From the NCBI RefSeq assembly GCF_900167975.1, contig NZ_FUZU01000004.1, forward strand, positions 1 through 64,000: a DNA stretch of 64,000 bases, in the 5' to 3' direction. The stretch comes from Ohtaekwangia koreensis. GTDB lineage: Bacteria > Bacteroidota > Bacteroidia > Cytophagales > Cyclobacteriaceae. The notes under the pieces were generated by a model. It was not told the origin of the DNA. It saw nothing but the letters and a program-made list of their open reading frames with translations, and made no database searches. Of the stretch, positions 14,894 through 25,100 are shown piece after piece. How positions within the stretch are numbered: the stretch's first letter is position 1; the number at the start of each line of letters is the position of its first letter. A program made the translations under genes and the position numbers.

Positions 14894-17800
14894 TTATGGT
14901 TGTGAGCAGGATGTATTGCTGCGATAAACGATGATGTTTTTTACATTGGAGTATCCTACTCTGCCGCAAGATGAGGTAACTACGCAGCGAATATCATAAG
15001 ATGCAATATTGTTAACCGACAGATTTGCATCCGATGCACCATAGTAGGCCCAGTCCACTGATCCGTTAGGACGCTTTTGCCATCGGTAAGTATAGGTTGC
15101 CCCGACAGGACAGCCTGCCATACTCTGAACCTTAAATATGGTCGATGAAATTCCCGTAGATGTTCCGCCGCAGGCTTCAGAAATAATAGGTGTACCGCTG
15201 CATAGATCAATCGTTGTACCGCCAAGTGCACAAATACTTACTGTTAGCGGTGACAACTTTACTTCGACATTTGATTGCTTGATTTCATAGCTACCATAAC
15301 TTGAATGTGAAACTTTCAAGGTAACATCATAAAAGCCGGCAGAGGCAAATGTATAAGGCTGGTCATTGGATCCTGTAAAAAAAACACCAGAGGCTGAACC
15401 AGCAGGTTCAACTTTCCATTCAATCGAAGATACATCCAAGCATCCGGTTATAGCTTTTAAAATAGTAGCCTTGTTATCAAGTATTTCTGTTTCCAGAGCT
15501 ATTGATGCATTACCAGTAACGCCACTCACTGTTGGTAACCAGTCTTTATATTGGTACGCGGCTACTATATCTAAATTTTTATCCTTACTATATTTAAGCC
15601 GGCCACTGGGGTCATAATTAAAAACCTGATAGTCGCCCCTCGTTGATGCCGTAGAAGTTATTCCATGTATAGATCCATTTGTAATGATACTCACCTCTGA
15701 GTCTATAGGATAAAATAACACATCATCCATAATGGACATAGCTCCACCTAGTGTTCCGGTAGGTCCCGAATAAGATACTTCTACAATTACCTCTGTGTTA
15801 CTGATAGAACTAAGATCTACAGTACCTTGAATAAAACTGAACTCCTGGGTATTCTTATTTGTAACAGGAAAAGACGATGTCAGCAATTGCGTATTGGAAG
15901 TGTTTTTAATGGTGACCACGATGTTCTGAGTTCCTGTTGACAAGCCAGGCTTATACCATAGTGAAAGATTGTATTTACTTCCAGGACGTTTTATAAGATT
16001 TTTTCTCAAGTACCGGGTTGTACTATATACTTGCCCCAGCCCCTTTGAGTTATCTCTCCCGACAGCATTGAGTTGGTCAGATGAAAAGCTTCCTTGCAGT
16101 CCGAATTCATATCCTGTGAGGTTGTCAAAATTAGAACATATCACTTCGTGCGCTTCCGCCTGTTCAATCCGAGCGACGACATTTCCTGTCTGAGATTCGT
16201 ATTGTATACTTTGCACCAGGCGACTACTGTTTTCACTCCTCATCATGTCACCCTTACTATTGTACTTATAATTTGCAATAGGCCTGTAAGCTACATTTCG
16301 CTGGAAAGACCTCGAGGTAGTTCCGGTAATGCTCGACATTGAGAAACCGCTGATACCAACTCCAGCGTCCAAGGAAAGTATTTTAGATGGTGTTATAATT
16401 GGACTACTAGTTGTCCCTATATTTTCAAATAAAGTCAGCGTACCACTAATAGTTTTTTCTGTTCCACCGGAAGGAATAGTGCTAACGGTCTGCTCGATTA
16501 ATGTAGCGTTTCTATTTTTTTCAAGTAATGCGTCAATAGAAAGCACCTGACCATCGGTTGAAGTTCCGGCACCGCCTGCAGTAAAGTCCTTCGCATATTT
16601 GATTCGGGTTATATACTGTGTATTATCACTATTTGTAGAAGTAATGTTAACCGGCAGTATATGATTACTGGCGTAGGCAAAGTTTGTGGAGTTCTCAAGG
16701 TAAGAAGTTACCGTTACGCGATCTCGAACCCTGTCGAGAACCTGCTGGATGACTCTTGTCTTATCTGCATTTATTGTATAGGCTCCATACATAAAATAAT
16801 AGCTACTACCATTGACTGGAATCAAATCAAAATCAAGGCCTTTTATAGCGGTACCGTTTATGCTCTTATCTACGTAGGTATACAGCGTTTCTTTTACAGG
16901 ATTGCTTTGACCCTCCGCAAAATATTGGATCCGTTTAACTAACCCTTGTGCATAATCATAGGGGGTTGGCATAGCAAATGGGAATGTATAGTAGCTTGGC
17001 AAATTTACACCTGCAGGTGAACACGTGGCGCTTCTGGCAATATGTGAATAGGTCGAGTTCCAATCTCCTGAAGGTAAGGCACTCCATGTATTAGGAATCT
17101 CATATTCATAAACTGTACTCCCAGCGCCCTGCTGTTTTTCTCTGACTCGCTCATAAACTATAGAAGATTCAGTTGAACCTATATCTTCTGAAGTTCTGAT
17201 GATTAATCTTCTCCATTGTTCAGCAGCAGACAATCCAGACAGAGATGTATAGTCAGAAACTACACCGCTTTGGGGATCTGCGTAACATGCAGATGCGAAG
17301 GAATATGAAGGAAGTCCCAGTATTTTTCCACTTGTTGTAGTGCCCGAAGCAGCTAAATATTCATACTCCTTTACGATATCATTTCGAAAGGATACGCCGT
17401 CATGTAATTGGATTTTCTTGATACGCAAGCCACCTCCAGTGATACTAGTATTGCTCACTGGTTCAAGAAACACATGGGACTCGTAGGTAAACGTTTTAAC
17501 TGCGCCTCCAGGAAAATTTATGACTTTAAGCACCCCTATATCCGGCGTGGAATTCAGCGACCTGTCGGCTCCATCAATTATAATTTCGTCTGAAATTCCA
17601 GTTCTTTTATACAAGCTTATCCGAGAAGCATTGGAAGATGAAGGATAGACATAAACTTTTGGAAATTTGGACGTGTTACCTGGCATTGAATACCCCCAAA
17701 TATCTTGTGAATTCGACCGGTAAGGACTCACAGCCACAATATTGCCGGATAGACCTTGATATGAAAATTTATAGGGTTGATGAGCCCTGCATGCGTCTTG

Positions 17801-18925
17801 CTCTGTGACACTTATCAGAAAGGGCCGAACAAATAAATTTTGATATTCTTGTGAATAAGATGCTTGGACATAGTCAAGTTGCCAAGATCGCTTTAACGTT
17901 GATATCGCGTTACGAATCTCATTGACGGAAACACTTGATAGAAGCTTATAGTCATTGGTATAGTCATTACTTTTATAATTAAATACGACTGACTCATCTA
18001 ATGATGAAACACCAGTTAAAACTTTTTTAATGGTTTTCTCAGTTATAGTATATAATTTTTTGACTGCAAAACCTGTGGTGGTGTAGGCTGTTTGAATTTC
18101 GACATCATTGCTATAGGTAAACTCCGGTGTATCCGTATAGGTAAAGTCAATTGTTTCAGAAAATGGGCTTATAATTTGTGTGAGTTTCCATGAGGATGCA
18201 TAGGTTAACTGAGTCTTGTACAAATTATAATCCTTAGCAAAGTATAGAGGATCACTGGTATTGGCATCTTTGTTTGCTCTACGGGTAGTCATTTCTCGTA
18301 AGGAAAAAATATACCGTGTTCCCGAGGCATCTATAATCTCAATTTGTGTAATTTCTTTAGACGTAGGCCGCGTAAGAATAACTTTAACATCTTGATAGGG
18401 AACACAATTAACATTGGAAACACCGCCTGTATTGTTAATTAGGAATGATCCCGACAAGCCTTGTGTTCTAAAGCGGAATATGTCAGGTTCAGTGTCTCGC
18501 TGATATTTAAGTGCGTCGATAAAATTATAAACCGTTGGCTCTGTTGTACAAGACATTGCCGTACCATCAGATGGATAAGCAAACCCCCCAATGGTTGAAG
18601 CGTTAGAATTGAAAAGCCATCCGGTTCTAGAGTCACCGGTAACGGAAAAGTCATCAGGAAGACCTTTTAAATCCCTATATATTTCTCCTCCTGCAATAAG
18701 ATTCCAGTTTTGTCCGGCATTTGAGATTGGTTCGTCTATTCGTATGCCATCGGCATTGTAGGACAAAGCGATTAGATGTGATACTGTTCTATTATCAACG
18801 CTAGCAAGCGGAATGGTTATGGAGGGTTTACCGGTAAATGGGTCTACAGGAATTTCAAATTGAGCAATAGCATTATTAAATAGAATGCTTAGGCATAGCA
18901 CGGCCAGCAACTTTACAGGTAACAT
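14894..18925 (-). CDS. Large secreted SpvB/Rhs-type partner protein with PKD domain (locus 1)
   Basis: A 1343-residue protein with a signal peptide (1-21, FNNAIA|Q). It starts FEIPVDPFTGKPSITIPLAS, the usual beginning of Bacteroidota Rhs-partner proteins. Long strand-rich stretches follow, plus a carbohydrate-binding-like sandwich near 940-1070 (YNLSLWYKPGLSTGTQNIVV), one YD segment (NYDPSGRLKYSKDKNLDIVA), a PKD domain at about 1150-1230 and a cysteine-rich Ig-like end. It has no toxin tip. It is first in a three-gene minus-strand operon and probably forms or anchors the surface platform for the Rhs effector. The paralogue is the partial gene at 60658. Confidence 0.8.
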   Translation of the reverse strand: MLPVKLLAVLCLSILFNNAIAQFEIPVDPFTGKPSITIPLASVDNRTVSHLIALSYNADGIRIDEPISNAGQNWNLIAGGEIYRDLKGLPDDFSVTGDSRTGWLFNSNASTIGGFAYPSDGTAMSCTTEPTVYNFIDALKYQRDTEPDIFRFRTQGLSGSFLINNTGGVSNVNCVPYQDVKVILTRPTSKEITQIEIIDASGTRYIFSLREMTTRRANKDANTSDPLYFAKDYNLYKTQLTYASSWKLTQIISPFSETIDFTYTDTPEFTYSNDVEIQTAYTTTGFAVKKLYTITEKTIKKVLTGVSSLDESVVFNYKSNDYTNDYKLLSSVSVNEIRNAISTLKRSWQLDYVQASYSQEYQNLFVRPFLISVTEQDACRAHQPYKFSYQGLSGNIVAVSPYRSNSQDIWGYSMPGNTSKFPKVYVYPSSSNASRISLYKRTGISDEIIIDGADRSLNSTPDIGVLKVINFPGGAVKTFTYESHVFLEPVSNTSITGGGLRIKKIQLHDGVSFRNDIVKEYEYLAASGTTTSGKILGLPSYSFASACYADPQSGVVSDYTSLSGLSAAEQWRRLIIRTSEDIGSTESSIVYERVREKQQGAGSTVYEYEIPNTWSALPSGDWNSTYSHIARSATCSPAGVNLPSYYTFPFAMPTPYDYAQGLVKRIQYFAEGQSNPVKETLYTYVDKSINGTAIKGLDFDLIPVNGSSYYFMYGAYTINADKTRVIQQVLDRVRDRVTVTSYLENSTNFAYASNHILPVNITSTNSDNTQYITRIKYAKDFTAGGAGTSTDGQVLSIDALLEKNRNATLIEQTVSTIPSGGTEKTISGTLTLFENIGTTSSPIITPSKILSLDAGVGISGFSMSSITGTTSRSFQRNVAYRPIANYKYNSKGDMMRSENSSRLVQSIQYESQTGNVVARIEQAEAHEVICSNFDNLTGYEFGLQGSFSSDQLNAVGRDNSKGLGQVYSTTRYLRKNLIKRPGSKYNLSLWYKPGLSTGTQNIVVTIKNTSNTQLLTSSFPVTNKNTQEFSFIQGTVDLSSISNTEVIVEVSYSGPTGTLGGAMSIMDDVLFYPIDSEVSIITNGSIHGITSTASTRGDYQVFNYDPSGRLKYSKDKNLDIVAAYQYKDWLPTVSGVTGNASIALETEILDNKATILKAITGCLDVSSIEWKVEPAGSASGVFFTGSNDQPYTFASAGFYDVTLKVSHSSYGSYEIKQSNVEVKLSPLTVSICALGGTTIDLCSGTPIISEACGGTSTGISSTIFKVQSMAGCPVGATYTYRWQKRPNGSVDWAYYGASDANLSVNNIASYDIRCVVTSSCGRVGYSNVKNIIVYRSNTSCSQP

Positions 18926-19261
18926 AGGTTAGTCGTATAAATGCAAATTAAATTCTTGACTAAATAATAAACTATCCCCCCAGGGACGTGATTTGAAATA
19001 CACAAAAATCCAAGAAATCGGATGTTATGTTTATACTGGTCAACCAATTTAGACCGGTACGGGTGGCTCAATGGTGAGCGGTATATACATTACTTTTTTC
19101 AAGTCGAATGCCGGAAGGGTTTGCGCAGCCCTGATATGCTAACTGTGGATTTATAGAAAAACTCCGAAAAAAATTTCCACATCCACGGCGGGCTTACAGT
19201 CGTGGGCTGAATCAAATAGGCTGACTGTTGATACTTAGAAGTTTAAATCCTAAATTTCGAA
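18926..19261 (+). promoter_or_regulatory. Structured leader of the restriction operon
   Basis: A gap of 336 bases between two divergent operons with no open frame. It contains several short dyads: ACTGGTC/GACCGGT (19035-19058), GCTC/GAGC (about 19066-19079), and GTGGA/TCCAC arms (about 19145-19185). It probably holds the promoters of both operons and an RNA leader that ends in the terminator hairpin at 19264-19308. No known riboswitch class was recognised. Confidence 0.4.
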
Positions 19262-19263
19262 AT

Positions 19264-19308
19264 GCCCATCCCACATCTCCTGCTTAAGGGGAAGGTGGGC
19301 TTTTTTTT
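19264..19308 (+). terminator. Intrinsic terminator/attenuator just before hsdR
   Basis: GCCCAtCC (19264-19271) pairs with GGtGGGC (19294-19300), and inside it TCTCC pairs with GGGGA around a TGCTTAA loop (about 19276-19292). Eight T residues follow at once (19301-19308). The hsdR start codon is at 19313, so any transcript for the operon that begins upstream must read through this element. That suggests attenuation, or an otherwise unusual promoter position. Confidence 0.65.
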
Positions 19309-19312
19309 GAAC

Positions 19313-22132
19313 ATGAACCAAAACCCTGAGCAAATCGCGCGTGACCAAATCGATCAGATGTTGATCGACTGTGGGTGGGTTGTTCAGCGAAAAACTAAGA
19401 TCAATTTATCGGCCGGTTTAGGGGTAGCTGTAACGGAATATCAAACAGAAACGGGTCCGGTTGATTACCTTTTGTTCATCGACAAGAAACCTGTCGGTGT
19501 GATCGAAGCTAAAAAGGCAGAGGAGGGTGTTAGACTACTTCAGGTTGAAGATCAAACCAAACGATACGCAGACGGCAAGTTGAAGTATCTTAACAACGAT
19601 CCTCTATTTTTCGGATACGAAAGCACAGGAGAAGTAACACGATTTACTGATTACCGCGATCCGAAGCCGCGATCGAGAACCTTATTCGACTTTCATAGAC
19701 CGGAGACATTAGCAAAATGGCTTAGTGAAGAAAAAACACTGCGGGCCAGATTCTTTGATTTACCCGAACTTAATACGGACGACTTACGCGAGTGTCAGGT
19801 CAATGCCATTACTAAACTTGAGACCTCCTTTAAGGAAAATAGACCGAAAGCCCTTATCCAAATGGCAACGGGCTCGGGCAAGACTTTTACGGCCATCACG
19901 TTCATTTATCGCTTGCTAAAATTTGCCAAAGCGAAGCGCGTTCTTTTTCTGGTAGATACAAAAAATTTGGGAGAGCAAGCAGAACAGGAATTCATGGCTT
20001 ATGTACCCAATGACGATAATCGGAAGTTCACAGAGCTTTACGGAGTTCAACGTCTGCGAAGGGGAACATTCTCGCCCGACAACCAGGTATATATATCAAC
20101 CATTCAAAGGTTTTACTCCATCCTTAAAGATGAGGAGCTTGATGAAAGTGCGGAAGAAACAAATCCGAATGAATCACGCGCGTGGGAAAAACGCGAGCCT
20201 GTACCTGTAGTTTACAATCCAAAGATTCCCGTTGAGTTCTTTGATTTTGTTATAGTCGATGAATGCCATCGTAGTATATATAACTTATGGAAGCAAGTGC
20301 TGGACTACTTTGATAGTTTTCTCATCGGTCTAACCGCTACACCCGACAATCGTACCTTCGGATTCTTTAATCAAAATGTAGTGAGTGAGTACACGCATGA
20401 ACAAGCTGTAACGGATGGAGTAAACGTGGGCTTCGATGTGTACCTGATCGAAACCGAAGTATCTAAAAAAGGTGGTGTCGTATGGAAAGGCGAATACGTA
20501 GATCATCGCGAGAAAGACACACGTAGAAAACGATGGGAGCAACTGGATGAAGATAAAGTTTATTCAAACAAGCAATTGGATAATGAGGTAGTAAATCCCA
20601 ATCAAATACGATTGATCATTAAAACTTTTAAAGAACATCTGCCTCATATTTTTCAGGATCGTGTTGATGAGCACGGTGTATTTGAAATACCGAAGACACT
20701 CATTTTCGCCAAAACTGATTCACATGCAGATGACATTATTCAAATTGTGCGTGAGGAGTTTGCTGAGGAGAATAAGTTTTGTAAAAAAATCACTTACGGA
20801 ACTACAAAGGATAAAAAAGATGACAAGGGCAATGTGGTTGAAAAAGGTGAAGACCCTAAAAGTACACTAGCTCAATTTCGAAACGATTATTATCCCCGTA
20901 TTGCTGTAACGGTGGATATGATTGCCACGGGCACTGATGTGAAGCCTCTGGAGTGTTTGCTCTTTATGCGTGACGTAAAAAGCAGAAACTACTTTGAGCA
21001 GATGAAAGGCCGCGGCACGCGTACTATCGATCTTGATACTCTCCGTAAAGTGACCCCCACAGCCAAATTTACTAAAGACCATTTTGTGATTATCGATGCC
21101 ATTGGTGTTACGAAAAGCTTAAAGACTGATAGTAGGCCGTTGGAGAAGAAACCCGGTGTACCACTTAAGGACTTATTAGGAGCTATTACTGTAGGGGCAC
21201 GCGATGAAGAATTGTTTACTTCATTAGCCGGAAGACTTGCTCGGCTCGAAAAGCAAATCACAGAAAAGGAGAAGACCACGTTCCAGGAAAAAGCCGAAGG
21301 TAAAACTATTACGGAAGTAGTGAAGGGACTGCTTAATGCATTTAATCCCGATACTTTGGCTGATATACGCGCACAGGTGGAGCAACAATTTGCCGGTGAA
21401 GCGCCAAAGCTGAAAGACGAGAAATACGAACAGCGCGTAACGGCATTGCAAGACAAGGCAGCTGATGTGTTTAATGGCGATCTCAATGAATATATTGAGA
21501 ATGTAAGAAGAGCTCATGCGCAGGTAATTGATCACATCAATCCGGATAAACTGGTAAACGTGGGTTGGGATAAAGACAATACGGAGAAAGCTCAAACGCT
21601 CATTAAAGATTTCACACAGTGGATTGAAACGCATAAAGATGAAATTACGGCTCTGCAAGTCTTTTACAGTCAACCTTACCGCAGACGACAGCTTACGTAT
21701 ACGATGATCAAGGATGTGTACGAGTTGTTGAAAGCAGAAAAACCGATGCTGGCACCCATGCATGTTTGGAGAGCCTATGAACAATTGGGACAAAGTAATG
21801 GATCGCCTAAGAATGAATTGATCGCACTAGTGTCTTTGATCAGAGCCGTAAGTGGAATTGACCAGAGCCTTACCGCTTTTGATAGAACTGTAGACAAGAA
21901 CTTCCAGGAGTGGGTGTTTAAGAAACAAGCCGGTGCGCTCAAGTTTACTGAAGAGCAAATGCAATGGCTACGCATGATCAAAGATTACGTGGCTGCAAGC
22001 TTTCACATTACAACTGAAGATTTCGATCTAAGTCCTTTTAACGCAGCCGGTGGATTGGGTAAGTACTACCAGCTGTTCAGAGAGGACTATGAAAAAATAT
22101 TGGATGAACTCAATGAATCGTTAGCAGCCTAA
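19313..22132 (+). CDS. hsdR: Type I restriction enzyme, R subunit
   Basis: The translocating and cutting subunit, 939 residues from ATG 19313; an earlier ATG at 19262 lies in the terminator hairpin and is rejected. Residues 1-110 hold the PD-(D/E)XK nuclease, with VDYLLFIDKKPVGVIEAKKA giving the D...E-x-K set. The SF2 motor has Walker A MATGSGKT (about 183-190), Walker B VDECHRS (about 314) and TATPDN. Motif VI-like QMKGRGTRT follows at about 562-570. The C-terminal third resembles the EcoEI R-subunit C domain. It lies one base upstream of the helicase-nuclease gene. Length and motif set appear intact. Confidence 0.95.
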   Translation: MNQNPEQIARDQIDQMLIDCGWVVQRKTKINLSAGLGVAVTEYQTETGPVDYLLFIDKKPVGVIEAKKAEEGVRLLQVEDQTKRYADGKLKYLNNDPLFFGYESTGEVTRFTDYRDPKPRSRTLFDFHRPETLAKWLSEEKTLRARFFDLPELNTDDLRECQVNAITKLETSFKENRPKALIQMATGSGKTFTAITFIYRLLKFAKAKRVLFLVDTKNLGEQAEQEFMAYVPNDDNRKFTELYGVQRLRRGTFSPDNQVYISTIQRFYSILKDEELDESAEETNPNESRAWEKREPVPVVYNPKIPVEFFDFVIVDECHRSIYNLWKQVLDYFDSFLIGLTATPDNRTFGFFNQNVVSEYTHEQAVTDGVNVGFDVYLIETEVSKKGGVVWKGEYVDHREKDTRRKRWEQLDEDKVYSNKQLDNEVVNPNQIRLIIKTFKEHLPHIFQDRVDEHGVFEIPKTLIFAKTDSHADDIIQIVREEFAEENKFCKKITYGTTKDKKDDKGNVVEKGEDPKSTLAQFRNDYYPRIAVTVDMIATGTDVKPLECLLFMRDVKSRNYFEQMKGRGTRTIDLDTLRKVTPTAKFTKDHFVIIDAIGVTKSLKTDSRPLEKKPGVPLKDLLGAITVGARDEELFTSLAGRLARLEKQITEKEKTTFQEKAEGKTITEVVKGLLNAFNPDTLADIRAQVEQQFAGEAPKLKDEKYEQRVTALQDKAADVFNGDLNEYIENVRRAHAQVIDHINPDKLVNVGWDKDNTEKAQTLIKDFTQWIETHKDEITALQVFYSQPYRRRQLTYTMIKDVYELLKAEKPMLAPMHVWRAYEQLGQSNGSPKNELIALVSLIRAVSGIDQSLTAFDRTVDKNFQEWVFKKQAGALKFTEEQMQWLRMIKDYVAASFHITTEDFDLSPFNAAGGLGKYYQLFREDYEKILDELNESLAA

Positions 22133-22133
22133 T

Positions 22134-25100
22134 ATGAATTTAGAAGAAAAGATTATCGAAGTTCTTACCGAGGGCAAGCCGTTAAAGGCGAAGGAAATTG
22201 TCTTGTTACTTGCGTCAAAATATGAAGTTCAAGTGGATACGACTGCGGTTAATTCAATACTTCATAGAAAGCTGCGCGATAAGGCTGAACAAAATAAAAA
22301 CTATCAATGGTCGCTGAGGAAGAAGTCAAATGGTTCGACTGAGAGGCTAACTTCCAGCGCAAATAGCGAAACTCCTCTCTCCAAATTATCTTACTACTAC
22401 CTCGAGTGCATTTCGAAAGATATGGATGCTGGTATTTCAGTCTTTGCATCAAGTCAATTTAGTCTCGAATACTCGCAAATAAATTCCTTCCCATCAGAAC
22501 AAGGTCCAACGCAGCGAATACAAAATCATTTGCTCAATAAGGTGAAGCAAGACAAAAACAGCTTTGTATTTAAGTTGGGTTATCCCATGCTGATTAGAAG
22601 TTTCACTGCAAAGAATGGTAATTCTTATCTGATGGCCGAGCCACTCTTTATTTTTTCAGTGGATACAGAATATGCGTTGAAAGACGGGGTTGTCAGGTTG
22701 ACGGATGATGACCCGGTACTAAACCCGAAAGCGCTGGAATCAATAACAGGAGTCAATTCAAGCGCAGAGCTGCTAAGTGAAATTGTTGAGCTCTATGAAG
22801 AGTTAGGTATCAATAACGATCCGGAAGATAAACCAAGCTTGGACGAAATGTTTCAGCGCCTTGAACAATTACAAAGCGATTGGAAATGGAATGACGCATT
22901 GGATATCGCAAAACTGAAGCAAGAAACGATAGCTTCGTTAACTAAGCCGGGTATATATAATGCTGCAGCTATATTTATTGGTGAAAAGTCAAAGTATACT
23001 GTAGGTCTCGAAAAGGACCTTAAGGACTTATCTAAAATTCCAGAAAGCAGTTATAATAATTCAGCTCTTGGAAGTTGGATTAATGATTCTGTTGGCGACT
23101 CTTCTATAAGCGATAAAGTGTTAATCGAACCCATTTCGCTCAATGAGGAACAGCGTGAAGCCATTCTGAAAGGATTGGCATCTCCACTTACTGTTGTGAC
23201 GGGACCTCCGGGCACAGGGAAATCTCAAGTAGTCGCCAGTCTAATTGTAAATGCTGTTTACCAGGGACAAACCGTTTTGTTCTCTAGTAAGAACAACAAA
23301 GCCGTAGATGTTGTCAACGATCGCGTAAATGCCTTAACCAACAGGCAGGTAATGTTACGTCTTGGTTCCAAGTTTCAAGTTACATTGTCGGAATACCTTT
23401 CAGGATTACTTTCAGCACGTCCCTCAGGAGATGATGAATCGAGATACAAGGAGGCCAAGGAAATACACGACAGACTCCTTCAGCAAATTGAATCGATTAA
23501 GCAACAGCAAGAGCATGTTGTCAAACTGCGGAATGATGTTGATAGAATTGAAAGCAGTGTTGAGATCTACCGAGAAGAACTCGGTTCAGATTTCTTTGCC
23601 TCTTGCGAGTCATTGAAGTTAGACGAGCTAAACAATCTTGATCCGCTCATTCAAGGATCAAGAGTAAAATTAGATCAGGCAGATAAAACGAAACAGTCAT
23701 TCTTTGTAAAACTTTTCTGGAAGTCCTTTAGCAAATCAAGGTTTACAAGACTGAAGGAGTATATGGATAGTATTGCTTTGCACGCTTCTTCATTAGGTGT
23801 TTCAAAGCCACTGGCACCCATTGATGACTTCACCATTCATGTCTACGAAAAATTCCTGTCTGATCTTTCTATTCGAAATAGTAAGGCAAAAGAGATAAAG
23901 AAATACTTTGTTAGTCTTGCTCAGCTCAATAGTGCACAAGATCTGTTTGCGCTGTCATTAAAAGAAAAGGAGGCAACTGATCAGGTCGTGTCAAACTCAC
24001 TTGATCTTTGGAACTACTGGCTGCAACTTTTACCTAGCCGGATGACGCAAAACGATCGCAAAGTAATCGGTGACTATGTGGCTATATTAAACCTGATCAT
24101 TGCTGCGCAGGAAAAGAATCAGCAGCCGGATCGAGGAATTTGGTCGAAGTATTATACTCTCCAACCTCAGCTGATGCATGTACTTTCTGCCTGGGCCGTT
24201 ACATCGTTATCGGCAAGAGGCCGTGTGCCGCTGGAGCCGGGCTTCTTCGACCTGGTTATTATCGATGAAGCCAGTCAGTGTGATATCGCATCTGCGCTGC
24301 CTTTATTATACCGGGCAAAACGTGCCGTAATTATTGGTGACGACAAACAACTTACTCACATCAGCGCCATCAGTGAAACGCAGGATATTCACCTATTGGA
24401 GAAATACGGGCTTGATGGACAATACATGGGTTGGAGTTATGCGTCTACATCATTGTTCCGCCTGGCAGCATCCCGTTGCAAGTCTGAAAATATTATCGTG
24501 CTTCGCGATCATCACCGTTCGCATGCCGACATTATCAATTATTCAAACAAATCCTTTTACGAGAATACCCTTCGCGTTGCCACCAAGTATGAAAACTTAA
24601 AGTCCATTCCCAACGAACCCGTAGTGCGATGGCTCGATGTGAAAGGTAAATGCGTACGACCGGAGACAGGTAGTTCCTACAATGATCAGGAGGCTGAACA
24701 AGTGGTGAAAGAGTTAAGCAGGTTGGTAAGCAATGGATACAAGGGATCTATCGGTGTAGTTACACCTTTCCGTGCTCAGCACTTACGTATACAAGACAAG
24801 ATCAACCAAAACAAAGACTTGGCCGATAGGCTGATGCTGAGAGATTTTCTTTGCGACACCGTGCATAAGTTTCAGGGTGATGAAAGAGATGTTATACTCT
24901 TCTCATCTGTGGTAAGCATAGGAGTTACAGAAGGTGCAGTAAGTTTCTTGAAAAGGACAGGCAATCTTTTTAACGTAGCCATTACCCGTGCCCGCGCGGC
25001 TTTGATTGTGGTTGGCGATAGCCAAGTGTGTTACCATTCTGGTATTTCGCATTACAAGGGCTTCGTTGAATACGTGAATCAACTGGAAAACAGAGAGCCA

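Noticed and set aside
19061-19125. tRNA-like sequence (GGTGGCTCAATGGTGAGCGG resembling a D-arm, TTCAAGTC resembling a T-loop)
   Set aside because: No anticodon stem, no acceptor stem pairing and wrong spacing between the arms; probably chance structure in the leader of the hsd operon.
19262-19312. N-terminal extension of HsdR starting at ATG 19262
   Set aside because: The bases form a terminator hairpin with eight T residues, and the encoded residues are unlike HsdR; the ATG at 19313 gives the usual start.
20989-21486. 165-codon open frame antisense to hsdR, and a 150-codon one at 24903-25355 antisense to the helicase
   Set aside because: They follow the codon pattern of the sense genes in reverse, are serine/cysteine-rich, and match no family.
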